NCBI GenBank assembly: GCA_009914575.1
Contig: WNEB01000019.1
Span: forward strand, 1 to 13,959
DNA from: Burkholderia gladioli
GTDB taxonomy: Bacteria > Pseudomonadota > Gammaproteobacteria > Burkholderiales > Burkholderiaceae
Reading direction: 5' to 3'
Length of the DNA stretch: 13,959 nucleotides
Shown here piece after piece: positions 1-7,383 of this stretch (the first letter of the stretch is position 1; every line of letters begins with the position of its first letter). The notes beneath the pieces are model-generated. The model worked only from the letters and a program-made list of their open reading frames with translations. It was not told where the DNA came from and made no database searches. A program made the translations under genes and the position numbers.

Positions 1-1
1 G

Positions 2-103
2 GCGCGTCACATCGACTCGCAGGCGACCGAGGTCTCCGTTCGCGTCGGCGTCATCAACCGTATGGCGGACCTCGCTCGTCCGCAATCCGTTCGTATCGCC
101 TGA
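2..103 (+). CDS. C-terminal fragment of an unrecognised protein
   Basis: An open frame enters from the left edge and runs 33 codons to a TGA at 101-103. It ends in RMADLARPQSVRIA. Codon use is GC-rich and chromosome-like, unlike the IS remnants that follow. I do not recognise the family and no domain can be seen in so short a piece. The mobile-DNA scar starts immediately after the stop, so the stop may be native or may have been created at the junction. The frame could also be open by chance, since high-GC DNA often has long open frames. Confidence 0.35.
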   Translation, partial: ARHIDSQATEVSVRVGVINRMADLARPQSVRIA

Positions 104-195
104 AATTATGCCCGTCGATGCTATTGCATCCTCACACTCGATTTATGCAACAACGCCATGCCGACACCCTGTACACCAGATTTGACTTTAGCTCC
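104..195. mobile_element. Short remnant of unassigned insertion-sequence ends
   Basis: This AT-richer stretch matches neither the preceding gene nor the IS3 transposase that begins at about 196. Read on the minus strand it contains GTTGTTGCATAAATCGAG, which resembles ends of IS5-type elements; that assignment is from memory and weak. Positions 171-195 carry a 25-bp motif that recurs in inverse orientation at 13779-13803, again at a transposase breakpoint. The piece carries no complete gene and is best read as what is left after nested insertion and deletion. Confidence 0.35.
171..195 (-). repeat. 25-bp motif shared with 13779-13803 (left copy)
   Basis: On the minus strand this reads GGAGCTA, then AAGTCA, then AATCTGGTGTAC. 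The copy at 13779-13803 on the plus strand differs at only 3 of 25 positions. Both copies lie exactly where a transposase reading frame stops matching its family. They may be the terminus of a common mobile element. In the left copy GGAGCT also fits the expected Gly-Ala codons of the IS3 protein, so part of the match could be chance. Confidence 0.5.
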
Positions 196-812
196 GCGAT
201 CGGAATGGTGGATAAGCGAGGCGCGACTGCGACGCGTGCGCAGGGCCATCTGGAGCGCCTGGCCGACCTGTTCGGCCTGCAAGCTGTCATGGACGTGATA
301 GCCGACGATCTTGCGTGAAAACGCATCCGTGACCAAGCTCAGATACACGAATGGACCAGCCGTGGGCAGATAGGTGATATCGGCGACCCAAACCTGCTCG
401 GGCGCTTGGGGCACGACTTGCTCTGGCCCGGCTTTCAGCAAATTCGGGTGACGCCGGAAGCGGTGATGGCTGTGGGCGGTCTTGTGATAAGCCCGAGGCG
501 GCACGACCAGCAGCCGCGCAGCGCGCAGGACATCGAACAGCCGGCCTCGGCCCAGCTGATTCCACACTCGCCCAGAACAGGCGCGAGTAGATGATGAAGT
601 TTGCGGGTGCCTAGCCGAGGCTGGCGCAACCGGACGTCTCGGACCAATGTGGTTACGACCTCGGCTTGCGCGCCGCGACGCACTTCGGCTTGGCAGCGCT
701 TGTAATACGCTTGCCGGCTGATGCCCATGTAACGGCAGGCTCGCTCGACGCTCAGCTTTTCGATTCGCTTTTGCGCGATGACCTGCCCGAAGGCTTTTTG
801 ACAGCGATCCCG
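196..812 (-). pseudogene. IS3-family orfB (DDE transposase), frameshifted and 3'-truncated
   Basis: In the -1 frame relative to orfA the protein reads QKAFGQVIAQKRIEKLSVER, then the conserved MGISRQAYYKR segment. One base is missing near 557: the frame goes from GTRKLHHLLAPVLGECGI to WAEAG instead of the expected QLGRGRLFDVL, which is present in the neighbouring frame. The integrase core follows, with the first catalytic Asp in WVADITYL and the second in HHSDRGA. The frame diverges immediately after that motif, so the third catalytic residue (Glu) and the C-terminus are gone. It is inactive. The start is approximate because OrfB is normally made as a frameshift fusion. Confidence 0.8.
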
Positions 813-1152
813 TAATCCTTGTGCAACACATCGATGACCGCCTCGAACAGCGCAACTTTCTCCTGCGCCTCTCGGAGTTGGGTCTCCAGTTGCTTGATGC
901 GCTGCTCCGGTGTGAGCGGTTTGGCGTCTTGTTTCGGCATGGTGGAACCTGAGCGTGCACGACCGGATGGATTGGCCCAGTCCTGTAAGCCGTGCTTGCT
1001 TGCGTAACCATACCAGCACGGTCGAGCGCCCCTGGATTCCGTAGCGCAGTTGGGCGGCTTTGCAGGTCAGTTCGCCTTTTTCCACCTGCTCCACGACCGA
1101 CAGTTTAAAAACCAGGCTGTTCGCGCTGCGTCCGCTTGATCCCTTGTCCCAC
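752..1152 (-). pseudogene. IS3-family orfA (helix-turn-helix subunit), frameshifted
   Basis: A likely GTG start at 1152-1150, preceded by GGTGG, opens VGQGIKRTQREQPGF and stops at once because of one extra base in an A5 run (1107-1111, plus strand). Removing that base restores FKLSVVEQVEKGELTCKAAQ, a helix-turn-helix typical of IS3 OrfA. A second break is a tandem GCTT duplication (994-1001); removing it restores WLRKHGLQDWANPSG. The rest, MPKQDAKPLTPEQRIKQLET onward, is the coiled-coil part of OrfA and ends at 752. The sequence CAAAAAG (minus strand of 794-800) lies in the orfA/orfB overlap and is a plausible site for the programmed -1 frameshift that makes OrfAB in this family. Confidence 0.8.
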
Positions 1153-1204
1153 TTGCCACCTCTTCGATTCGGCGAAAAAGTGTCAACCTATTTCAGGACG
1201 GGTC

Positions 1205-1228
1205 GCCCGCGCATGCGAGGGCTTTTTT
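1205..1228. terminator. Terminator hairpin downstream of sodB, sodB-side U-tract lost
   Basis: GCCC (1205-1208) pairs with GGGC (1219-1222) around a G/A mismatch and a short inner CG stem. On the plus strand T6 follows at 1223-1228, so it can still stop transcription coming out of the IS. On the minus strand, the direction of sodB, the hairpin is preceded by A6 but followed by GACCCGTCC, the inferred start of the IS3 element, instead of a T-run. I infer that a bidirectional terminator lost its sodB-side tract on IS insertion. Confidence 0.5.
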
Positions 1229-1278
1229 CAGCGGCGGCGGCCCTGAAGCCGCGCGCCGATCGGAACCGAAGTCGTGAC

Positions 1279-1857
1279 TTACGCGAAGTTCTTGGCTGCG
1301 AAGTCCCAGTTCACGATGTTCCAGAACGCTTCGACGAACTTCGGACGGGCGTTGCGGTAGTCGATGTAGTAGGCGTGTTCCCAGACGTCGATCGTCAGCA
1401 GGGCCTTGGCGTCGGTCGTCAGCGGCGTGGCGGCGTTGCTGGTCGAGACCAGGTCGAGCGAGCCGTCGGCCTTCTTCACCAGCCATGCCCAGCCCGAGCC
1501 GAACGTGCCGACTGCCGTCTTCGTGAACGCTTCCTTGAACGCGTCGAACGAACCCCACTTGGCGTTGATCGCGTCGGCCAGGGCGCCCGTCGGCGCACCG
1601 CCGCCCTTCGGCGACAGGCTGTTCCAGAAGAACGTGTGATTCCATATTTGCGCGGCGTTGTTGAAAATACCGCCCGACGACTTCTTCACGATCTCTTCGA
1701 GCGAGAGGTTTTCGAACTCGGTGCCCGGGATCAGGTTGTTCAGGTTCGTCACATAGGTCTGATGATGCTTGCCGTAGTGGAACTGGATCGTCTCGATCGA
1801 GATGTGCGGAGCGAGCGCGTCTTCAGCGTACGGTAGCGGCGGGAGCGTATGAGCCAT
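1279..1857 (-). CDS. sodB: Superoxide dismutase [Fe]
   Basis: This 192-residue protein dismutates superoxide to oxygen and hydrogen peroxide in the cytoplasm. The N-terminal helical domain has [11 protein letters not shown] with metal ligand His27, and [13 protein letters not shown] with His74. The C-terminal domain has the signature [11 protein letters not shown] with Asp157 and His161. Gln70, in AAQIWNH, is the outer-sphere residue position typical of iron rather than manganese enzymes. Length is that of the FeSOD family. The start at 1857 is supported by AAGGA six bases upstream; the in-frame extension to 2007 is non-conserved and lies upstream of the promoter. It is probably monocistronic, with its own promoter 255 bp from xseA. 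Its terminator seems damaged by the adjacent IS. Confidence 0.97.
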   Translation of the reverse strand: MAHTLPPLPYAEDALAPHISIETIQFHYGKHHQTYVTNLNNLIPGTEFENLSLEEIVKKSSGGIFNNAAQIWNHTFFWNSLSPKGGGAPTGALADAINAKWGSFDAFKEAFTKTAVGTFGSGWAWLVKKADGSLDLVSTSNAATPLTTDAKALLTIDVWEHAYYIDYRNARPKFVEAFWNIVNWDFAAKNFA

Positions 1858-1907
1858 GGCGATTCCTTTGAAGTATGTGTGGGGGGACAGGGTCCTGCGA
1901 GCGTCCG

Positions 1908-1936
1908 ATTGTAGGCGAGACCGAATAACCCCGCAA
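1908..1936 (-). promoter_or_regulatory. Likely sigma-70 promoter of sodB
   Basis: On the minus strand a -35 TTGCGG (1936-1931) and a -10 TACAAT (1913-1908) are separated by exactly 17 bp. Transcription would start near 1901, giving a leader of about 44 nt that contains AAAGGAA just before the sodB ATG. No other good hexamer pair is seen between xseA and sodB. Confidence 0.65.
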
Positions 1937-1952
1937 ACTCGCGGGTATTCGG
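1921..1952. promoter_or_regulatory. Inverted repeat overlapping the sodB -35 box
   Basis: CCGAAT (1921-1926) and CCCGC mirror GCGGG and ATTCGG (1947-1952) around an AAACTC centre, with a small asymmetry between the two arm segments. The repeat covers the -35 hexamer of the sodB promoter. It could be an operator for an oxidative-stress or iron regulator, or a terminator-like hairpin downstream of xseA; there is no T-run to favour the second. The binding protein cannot be named from sequence. Confidence 0.35.
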
Positions 1953-2112
1953 GCGCGCCGCCATCCGTCCGGCCGTCGGAGCCGCTGTCATAACGAACTG
2001 CCGACACGCGCGCGACATCATCCGGCCTCGGAAAACGCGCACGCGTCGATGGGAAAGCAGCACGATTCGATCCCGTCGCGCGGCGCGGCGAACCGCCCCC
2101 GCGACGGCGCGC

Positions 2113-3450
2113 TCAGAACGATTCGTCGAGGCGCGACTGGACGTCGGCCAGCGTCACGTCGACGGTGCCCTCGGCCAGATGCACGGCAAGCCGGCGCTGC
2201 GGCTTCAGCGTGCCCGGCGAGCGCACCGCGCGGCCCGTCTGGGCGTCGATCAGCGCCGCGTAGCCGCGCTCCAGCGTGCGCTGCGGGCTCAGCACCTCGA
2301 GCCGCGCCGCCAGGCCGGCCACGCGGGAGGCTTCGCGCTCGTGGCGGTGGCGCAGCGCGGTGCCGAGCCGCTGCGCATGCCCCGCCAGCGCCTGGCGGGC
2401 CGCGACCGGATCGGGCCGGGTGCGCTGCCAGCGCAGCATGACGAGCGCGAAACGGCCGCGTGCGTCGCGCACCGGGCGCGCGCCGGCCGAAGCCAGCAGC
2501 ACCGACAATTGCTGCAAATGGGTGCGCTGGCGCGCCAGCCGCTCGACCGGGCTGACCAGCCGGCGCGCGAGCGCCGCATGGCGCTCGGCCAGCTCGCGCA
2601 GCAGCAGCGCGCGCTGCGGGCTGACGAGTTCGGCCGCACCGGTGGGGGTGGGCGCGCGCACGTCGGCGGCAAAATCGGCGATCGTGAAGTCGGTTTCGTG
2701 GCCCACACCGCTGATCACCGGCAGTTCGCTGGCGGCGATCGCGCGCGCCAGCGCTTCGTCGTTGAACGACCAGAGATCCTCGATCGACCCGCCGCCGCGG
2801 CAGACGATCAGCACGTCGGTCCGGTCGCGCTCGCGGCGCGCATTGGCCGTCTCGACCATCTCGGCGAGCTTTTCTGCGGCGCCCGCGCCCTGCACCGGCG
2901 CCGGGTAGACGATCACGGGAATGTGCGGCGCGCGGCGCGCCAGCGTGCTCAGCACGTCGCGCAACGCCGCGGCCTGCAGCGACGTGACGATGCCGATCGC
3001 GCGCGGATGCGCGGGCAGCGGTCGCTTGCGCTCGGGCGCGAACAGCCCCTCGCTCTCGAGCTGCGCCTTGAGCTTCAGGAACGCCTCGAACAGCCGCCCC
3101 TGGCCGGTGCGCCGCACCGCCTCGACGCTCAGTTGCACCTCGCCGCGCGGCTCGTACATCGTGACCAGCGCGCGCACCTCGATGCGGTCGCCCTCGCGCG
3201 GCGTGAACGGCGCGTGCTGGGCGCGACCGCGGAACATCACGCAGCGCATCTGCGCGCCCTTGTCCTTGATCGAGAAGTACCAGTGGCCGCTCGCCGCGCG
3301 CGTGAAATTCGACACTTCGCCCGACACCCAGCTGAGCGGAAACGAGCGCTCGAGCATCGAGCCGATCGCGCGATTGAGCGCGGAAACGGGGATCACGCCG
3401 TCGCCGGAAGCAGCGCCGCCGGGGCCGGACAGAAAGGAATCGGAAGGCAT
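2113..3450 (-). CDS. xseA: Exodeoxyribonuclease VII large subunit
   Basis: This 445-residue protein is the catalytic subunit of exonuclease VII, which with several XseB chains degrades single-stranded DNA to oligonucleotides in repair and recombination. An OB-fold spans about residues 17-111 ([15 protein letters not shown], then [15 protein letters not shown]). The nuclease core follows: [10 protein letters not shown] near 148, [11 protein letters not shown] at 217-227, GVGHETDFT at 248-256 and [12 protein letters not shown] at 263-274. A long helical region and the C-terminal LERGYALI-type segment complete it. Length fits the family. I chose the ATG at 3450 because conservation starts soon after; a GTG at 3567 is in frame but would add 39 low-complexity residues. 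Neither start has a strong ribosome binding site. xseB is not in the window. Confidence 0.95.
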   Translation of the reverse strand: MPSDSFLSGPGGAASGDGVIPVSALNRAIGSMLERSFPLSWVSGEVSNFTRAASGHWYFSIKDKGAQMRCVMFRGRAQHAPFTPREGDRIEVRALVTMYEPRGEVQLSVEAVRRTGQGRLFEAFLKLKAQLESEGLFAPERKRPLPAHPRAIGIVTSLQAAALRDVLSTLARRAPHIPVIVYPAPVQGAGAAEKLAEMVETANARRERDRTDVLIVCRGGGSIEDLWSFNDEALARAIAASELPVISGVGHETDFTIADFAADVRAPTPTGAAELVSPQRALLLRELAERHAALARRLVSPVERLARQRTHLQQLSVLLASAGARPVRDARGRFALVMLRWQRTRPDPVAARQALAGHAQRLGTALRHRHEREASRVAGLAARLEVLSPQRTLERGYAALIDAQTGRAVRSPGTLKPQRRLAVHLAEGTVDVTLADVQSRLDESF

Positions 3451-3946
3451 CGCGTCGGGAGAAATGGGAGCGGGCACACGATAGCCCCGCCGCGCCGCGA
3501 CGGCAAGCGCTGCGGCGGCCTGCGGCGGGCCGCCACGAGGTGTCCACACCTGCGGGACGGCATTCACAGGGCCGTAACATACCCCTTAAAAACAGCACTC
3601 GAATATCGCAAGCGATTGATTTATAACAACTAATTTGTGACATATTGTGACTTCAGGCCGATCGGAAGCCCGCCATACGGGCGTTTGCGCCGATCGCCGG
3701 GTCAGTTCTCCACAGAGTTATCCACAGGCCATTCCGTCCAGCGCCCCGTGCGCGCGACTTGCCGCGAGCGCCGCCGCCGCGCTAGAGTCCGCCTTTCGAG
3801 GGGCCATCGCTGAGGCCGGCCGAACGGCCGTCAACCTGCCGGCGCGCCCTGTCGCAGCAACTCTGCCCCGCCGCCGCTTCCGGAGATTCGCCCTTGACCG
3901 ATCCGTCCGCCTTCCGTCCGATCCGGCCCGCCGCCGGCGCCGTTCG
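3451..3946. other. 496-bp gene-free interval between xseA and lpxK
   Basis: No convincing full-length gene is seen. Landmarks are an AT-rich patch at 3590-3651 with the direct repeat TTGTGAC-ATA-TTGTGAC (3635-3651), a palindrome ATCGC-AA-GCGAT (3605-3616), a small hairpin GCCCG-CCATA-CGGGC (3668-3682), two DnaA-box-like sites (3706-3726) and a possible mini-ORF at 3894-3950. The xseA and lpxK promoters must diverge from here, but I cannot place a confident -10/-35 pair for either. In many beta- and gammaproteobacteria exbB and exbD occupy the place just before lpxK; here they are absent. Confidence 0.6.
3706..3726 (+). promoter_or_regulatory. Tandem DnaA-box-like sites
   Basis: TTATCCACA at 3718-3726 is a perfect match to the high-affinity DnaA box. 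TTCTCCACA at 3706-3714, starting 12 bp upstream in the same orientation, differs by one base. They lie in the xseA-lpxK intergenic region. Two boxes without an AT-rich unwinding element alongside, and without dnaA or parAB nearby, do not make an origin. They could mediate DnaA control of lpxK or xseA, or be fortuitous. Confidence 0.5.
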
Positions 3947-3950
3947 ATGA
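3894..3950 (+). CDS. Possible TTG-initiated 18-residue mini-ORF coupled to lpxK
   Basis: A TTG at 3894, eight bases after GGAG (3882-3885), would start [18 protein letters not shown] and stop at a TGA (3948-3950) that overlaps the lpxK ATG as ATGA. lpxK itself has no Shine-Dalgarno sequence, so ribosomes could reach it by coupling. This may be a leader ORF, the remains of a longer upstream gene, or chance. There is no protein-family support. Confidence 0.25.
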   Translation: MTDPSAFRPIRPAAGAVR

Positions 3951-4975
3951 GCCGCCCCGCCGGCTGGGTGGCACGCATCGAGGCGACGCTCGCGCGCGAA
4001 TGGCAGCGGCGCGGGCCGCTCGCCTGGGCGCTGACGCCGTTCGCCGCCGTGTTCGGCGCGATCGCCGCCGGTCGCCGCGCGGCGTTCGCGGCCGGCTGGA
4101 AGGCCCGCATCGATCCGGGCGTGCCGGTGGTGGTGGTCGGCAACGTGACGGTGGGCGGCACCGGCAAGACGCCCACCGTGATCGCGCTGGTCGACGCGTT
4201 GCGCGCCAACGGCTTTCGCCCCGGCGTGGTGTCGCGCGGCTACGGCGCCGAGATCCGCGAGCCGACCGCGGTCACGTTCGATTCGCCGGCCTCGGGCGCC
4301 GGCGACGAGCCGCTGCTGATCGCGCGCCGCACCCAGGCGCCGGTGTGCGTGTGCCCGGACCGCATCGCCGCGATCCGCGCGCTGCGCGAGGCGCATCCCG
4401 AGGTCGACGTGGTGATCAGCGACGACGGCCTCCAGCATTACCGGATGGCGCGCACCGTCGAACTCGTGGTGTTCGACCACCGGCTCGGCGGCAACGGCTT
4501 CCTGCTGCCGGTCGGCCCGCTGCGCGAGCCGCTGTCGCGCCGGCGCGACGCCACGCTCGTCAACGATCCGTACAGCCGCGCGCTGCCGCCCTGGCCGAAC
4601 ACGTTCGCGCTGCAGCTCGCGCCCGGCGACGCCTGGCATCTCGACACGCCGTCGCGGCGCCGCCCGCTCGCACAGTTCGCGGGCGAACGCGTGCTGGCCG
4701 CGGCCGGCATCGGCGCGCCCGAGCGCTTCTTCGCGACGCTGCGCGCGGCCGGCCTCGCGCCCGCCAGGCGTGCGCTGCCCGACCATTACGCGTTCGCCGA
4801 GAACCCGTTCGCGCACGACGACGCCGATGTGATCCTGATCACCGAGAAGGATGCAGTAAAATTGGGCGCTTCCTGGCGCGATGCCCGACTGTGGGTTGTC
4901 CCTGTCGAAGCCGCGCTCGACCCCCGCCTTATCGCTCTCGTTGTGGAGAAACTCCGTGGACGCTCGCCTGCTTGA
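3947..4975 (+). CDS. lpxK: Tetraacyldisaccharide 4'-kinase
   Basis: This 342-residue inner-membrane-associated enzyme phosphorylates the 4' position of the tetraacyldisaccharide-1-phosphate precursor to give lipid IVA, the sixth step of lipid A synthesis. Residues 25-50 form the hydrophobic, Arg-bordered N-terminal membrane anchor. The Walker A loop [14 protein letters not shown] covers 64-77. SRGYG is at 96-100, and the catalytic-type acidic motif [11 protein letters not shown] at 157-167. The C-terminal ITEKDAVKL segment is also typical. The ATG at 3947 starts the conserved sequence; the frame is open for 100 codons further upstream, but that stretch is unlike LpxK and contains the DnaA boxes. 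It overlaps ycaR by 20 bp, so the two are co-transcribed and probably coupled. exbB-exbD, the frequent upstream partners, are missing. Confidence 0.95.
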   Translation: MSRPAGWVARIEATLAREWQRRGPLAWALTPFAAVFGAIAAGRRAAFAAGWKARIDPGVPVVVVGNVTVGGTGKTPTVIALVDALRANGFRPGVVSRGYGAEIREPTAVTFDSPASGAGDEPLLIARRTQAPVCVCPDRIAAIRALREAHPEVDVVISDDGLQHYRMARTVELVVFDHRLGGNGFLLPVGPLREPLSRRRDATLVNDPYSRALPPWPNTFALQLAPGDAWHLDTPSRRRPLAQFAGERVLAAAGIGAPERFFATLRAAGLAPARRALPDHYAFAENPFAHDDADVILITEKDAVKLGASWRDARLWVVPVEAALDPRLIALVVEKLRGRSPA

Positions 4976-5156
4976 AATCATCGTGTGCCCTATCTGCAAA
5001 GGCCCACTCCAGCATGACCGCGCCGCGCAGGAACTGATCTGTCACGCCGACAAGCTCGCGTATCCGATTCGCGACGGCATCCCCGTGATGCTGGTCGACG
5101 AAGCGCGACAGACCGTCGAGGGCACGCCCGTCGACCCTGCCGGCCCCGCGAACTGA
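4956..5156 (+). CDS. ycaR: Trm112 family protein (YcaR-like)
   Basis: This 66-residue protein of the Trm112/YcaR family lies in its usual position between lpxK and kdsB. The N-terminal [14 protein letters not shown] has the CxxC pair (Cys11, Cys14), and [11 protein letters not shown] is at 36-46, the two hallmarks of the family. Eukaryotic Trm112 activates methyltransferases; the role of the bacterial protein is not settled. The GTG at 4956 is preferred because GGAG lies seven bases upstream and the protein then has family length. An ATG at 4881 in the same frame would add 25 residues that only translate lpxK coding DNA in another frame. The start overlaps the end of lpxK. Confidence 0.92.
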   Translation: MDARLLEIIVCPICKGPLQHDRAAQELICHADKLAYPIRDGIPVMLVDEARQTVEGTPVDPAGPAN

Positions 5157-5192
5157 CGCGCGAGCGGGTGCATCCATGCCCCGCCGCGCCGC

Positions 5193-5224
5193 CCGCGCCC
5201 GCCCTCGTGGCGGGCGCGGCGTTT
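5193..5224 (+). terminator. GC-rich hairpin between ycaR and kdsB
   Basis: An 11-bp perfect stem (5193-5203 with 5209-5219) closes a CTCGT loop and is followed by CGTTTC. The T-run is short, so it may be a partial terminator or an mRNA-processing or stability element that lowers kdsB expression relative to lpxK-ycaR, rather than a full stop. Confidence 0.45.
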
Positions 5225-5302
5225 CAGCCGCCCGAATGCCGTTGCCGCGTGCGCCGCTAAGCGCACCGGCCGTTCCGCTTCCCGTTACTCGTACTAACTC
5301 CG

Positions 5303-6079
5303 ATGACCAACCCGCCGCCCTTCATCGCCGTCGTCCCGGCCCGCCTGGCCTCGACGCGCCTGCCGAACAAGCCGCTCGCCGATCTCGGCGGCAAGCCGAT
5401 GGTGGTGCGCGTCGCCGAACGCGCGCGCGAGGCGGGCGCGGCCCGCGTGCTGGCGGCCTCCGACGCGCAAAGCGTGCTCGACGCCGCCCGGGCCGAAGGC
5501 TTCGAGGCGCTGCTCACGCGCGCCGATCACCCGTCGGGCACCGATCGTCTCGCCGAGGTCGCCACGCTGCTCGCCCTGCCGGACGACACGATCGTCGTGA
5601 ACGTCCAGGGCGACGAGCCGCTGATCGACTCGGCGCTAATCCGCGACGTAGCGTCGCACCTTTTGGCGAACCCCGATTGCGCGATCGCAACGGCCGCTCA
5701 TCCGATTCATGATCCGGTCGAAGTGTTCAGCCCGAACGTCGTGAAGGTGGCGCTCGACGCGAACAGCGTGGCCCTGTATTTCTCGCGCGCGCCGATTCCG
5801 TGGTCGCGCGACGCCTACCAGCCGCACTGGCCGGTCGTCGAAACCATGCCGGAGCCGGCTTTTCCGGTCTATCGGCACATCGGGATGTATGCCTACCGCG
5901 CGCGTTTCCTGCGCACCTACCCGTCGCTCGCGCAGGCGCCGATCGAGCAGGCCGAGCAGCTCGAACAGCTGCGCGCGATGTGGCACGGCGAGCGCATCGC
6001 GGTCATGGTGACGGCCGCCGCGCCCATGCCGGGCGTCGATACGCCGGTCGATCTGGCCCGCGTGCAGGCCCTTTTTCGG

Positions 6080-6094
<15 letters not shown>
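5303..6094 (+). CDS. kdsB: 3-deoxy-manno-octulosonate cytidylyltransferase (CMP-Kdo synthetase)
   Basis: This 263-residue cytoplasmic enzyme couples CTP and Kdo to CMP-Kdo, the donor for the inner core of lipopolysaccharide. It has the nucleotidyltransferase Rossmann-type fold: [16 protein letters not shown] at 10-25 for CTP binding, ADHPSGTDR at 74-82, and [10 protein letters not shown] at 99-108 with the metal-binding Asp. Kdo-contact motifs such as [10 protein letters not shown] lie near 190-200, and [11 protein letters not shown] and GVDTPVDL are near the C-terminus. Length is that of the family. The 146-bp gap after ycaR holds a hairpin, so kdsB may be partly uncoupled from lpxK-ycaR. 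No strong Shine-Dalgarno sequence precedes the ATG. Confidence 0.97.
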
Positions 6095-6964
<870 letters not shown>

Positions 6965-6985
6965 GCGCCGCGCGCGCCACGCGCC

Positions 6986-7005
6986 CCGCCCTGCCCGGGC
7001 GGTTT
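6986..7005 (+). terminator. Weak terminator-like hairpin after adk
   Basis: CCGCCC (6986-6991) pairs with GGGCGG (6997-7002) around TGCCC, followed by TTT. The T-run is short, so efficiency is doubtful. The strong hairpins of the element that begins at 7028 may add to termination. Confidence 0.35.
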
Positions 7006-7019
7006 CGCCCCGCCCCTAA

Positions 7020-7027
7020 AAACAAAC
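7020..7027. repeat. Target-site duplication, left copy
   Basis: AAACAAAC, identical to 7295-7302 on the other side of the element. Eight bases, AT-rich, in an otherwise GC-rich region. Confidence 0.75.
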
Positions 7028-7294
7028 GCCTCTCTTGAATTTCGAGTGGGTGTATTTTTCCGGGTCAAGGGCGGGCGAAGCCCGGCGCAGCGAACCCTTG
7101 ATGCGGAGAAATCTACGAGTACGCTTGAGGGCTCGGGGGCCAGGCAAAGCCTTGCGCCGCCTGGCCCCCGAGCCCGTCCGGCGGCGAGGACTTCCCCGCC
7201 TTGGAGCGGGGCTAGGGGTGGGAAGATACCGTTTTGCGACGTAGGTTTTCGTACCCCGGCGGCCCTTTTCACCCACTCAAATTTCAAGAGAGCC
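7028..7294. mobile_element. 267-bp MITE-like non-autonomous element
   Basis: The left end (7028-7052) and the reverse complement of the right end (7270-7294) agree at 22 of 25 positions, with cores CTCTCTTGAA and GAGTGGGTG. The element is flanked by a perfect 8-bp direct repeat AAACAAAC (7020-7027 and 7295-7302), the mark of transposition. The inside has no credible gene but several hairpins: CGGGC-GAA-GCCCG (7072-7084) within TCAAGGG/CCCTTGA (7065-7101), a perfect 17-bp stem (7129-7145 with 7159-7175), and CCCCGC/GCGGGG (7194-7211) within CTTCCC/GGGAAG (7191-7225). The right end, read inward, starts GGCTCTCTTG. GGCTCTT-like ends with 8-bp AT-rich duplications are typical of the ISL3 family, so I infer mobilisation by an ISL3-type transposase. 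Confidence 0.8.
7129..7175. repeat. Perfect 17-bp stem hairpin inside the MITE-like element
   Basis: GGGCTCGGGGGCCAGGC (7129-7145) and its exact reverse complement (7159-7175) enclose a 13-nt loop. It lacks a following T-run, so it is a structural arm of the element more than an ordinary terminator, though it could slow polymerase on either strand. Confidence 0.85.
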
Positions 7295-7302
7295 AAACAA
7301 AC
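7295..7302. repeat. Target-site duplication, right copy
   Basis: AAACAAAC, identical to 7020-7027. A following G also matches the first base of the element, so the duplication could be counted as 9 bp; 8 bp leaves the better-matched termini. Confidence 0.75.
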
Positions 7303-7339
7303 GATCGTTCGCTTCACGCCGCCGTCGGGCCGGCTTCCG

Positions 7340-7345
7340 TACAAT
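7340..7345 (+). promoter_or_regulatory. Possible -10 of the dehydrogenase gene
   Basis: TACAAT lies 38 bp before the ATG at 7384, with AGGAG at 7374-7378 as ribosome binding site. No good -35 is seen at standard spacing. The MITE-like element ends only 46 bp upstream of this box and may have displaced upstream control sequence. Confidence 0.35.
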
Positions 7346-7383
7346 CGGTCGGCATCCACACGTCCCACGGAACAGGAGCAACG

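Larger units (their letters stand above)
196..1204 (-). mobile_element. Truncated, decayed IS3-family insertion sequence
   Basis: The minus strand carries orfA and orfB of an IS3-family element. Its upstream end lies next to sodB: the minus strand from about 1204 reads GACCCGTCCTGAAATAGG and then TTGACAC, which resembles IS3-family terminal repeats. At the other end orfB is cut off just after the HHSDRGA motif, so the 3' part of the gene and the second terminal repeat are missing. At least three frame-breaking changes are visible: an extra base in the A-run at 1107-1111, a 4-bp tandem duplication at 994-1001, and a one-base loss near 557. The element cannot encode an intact transposase. Confidence 0.85.

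Noticed and set aside
1060..1836. 258-codon plus-strand frame opposite sodB
   Set aside because: Antisense shadow of sodB, Arg/Val/Asp-rich, with no family resemblance.
2018..3643. Long open frames on both strands over xseA (541 codons minus in another frame, 484 codons plus)
   Set aside because: They are shadows of xseA in high-GC DNA. They are Arg/Ala/His-rich with no recognisable motif, while the xseA frame carries all family motifs.
3590..3730. Replication origin suggested by an AT-rich patch and DnaA boxes
   Set aside because: Only two boxes, no cluster, and no dnaA, dnaN, parA/parB or rep gene nearby.
3647..3946. N-terminal extension of lpxK by 100 codons
   Set aside because: Unlike LpxK, includes the intergenic DnaA-box region, and would exceed family length.
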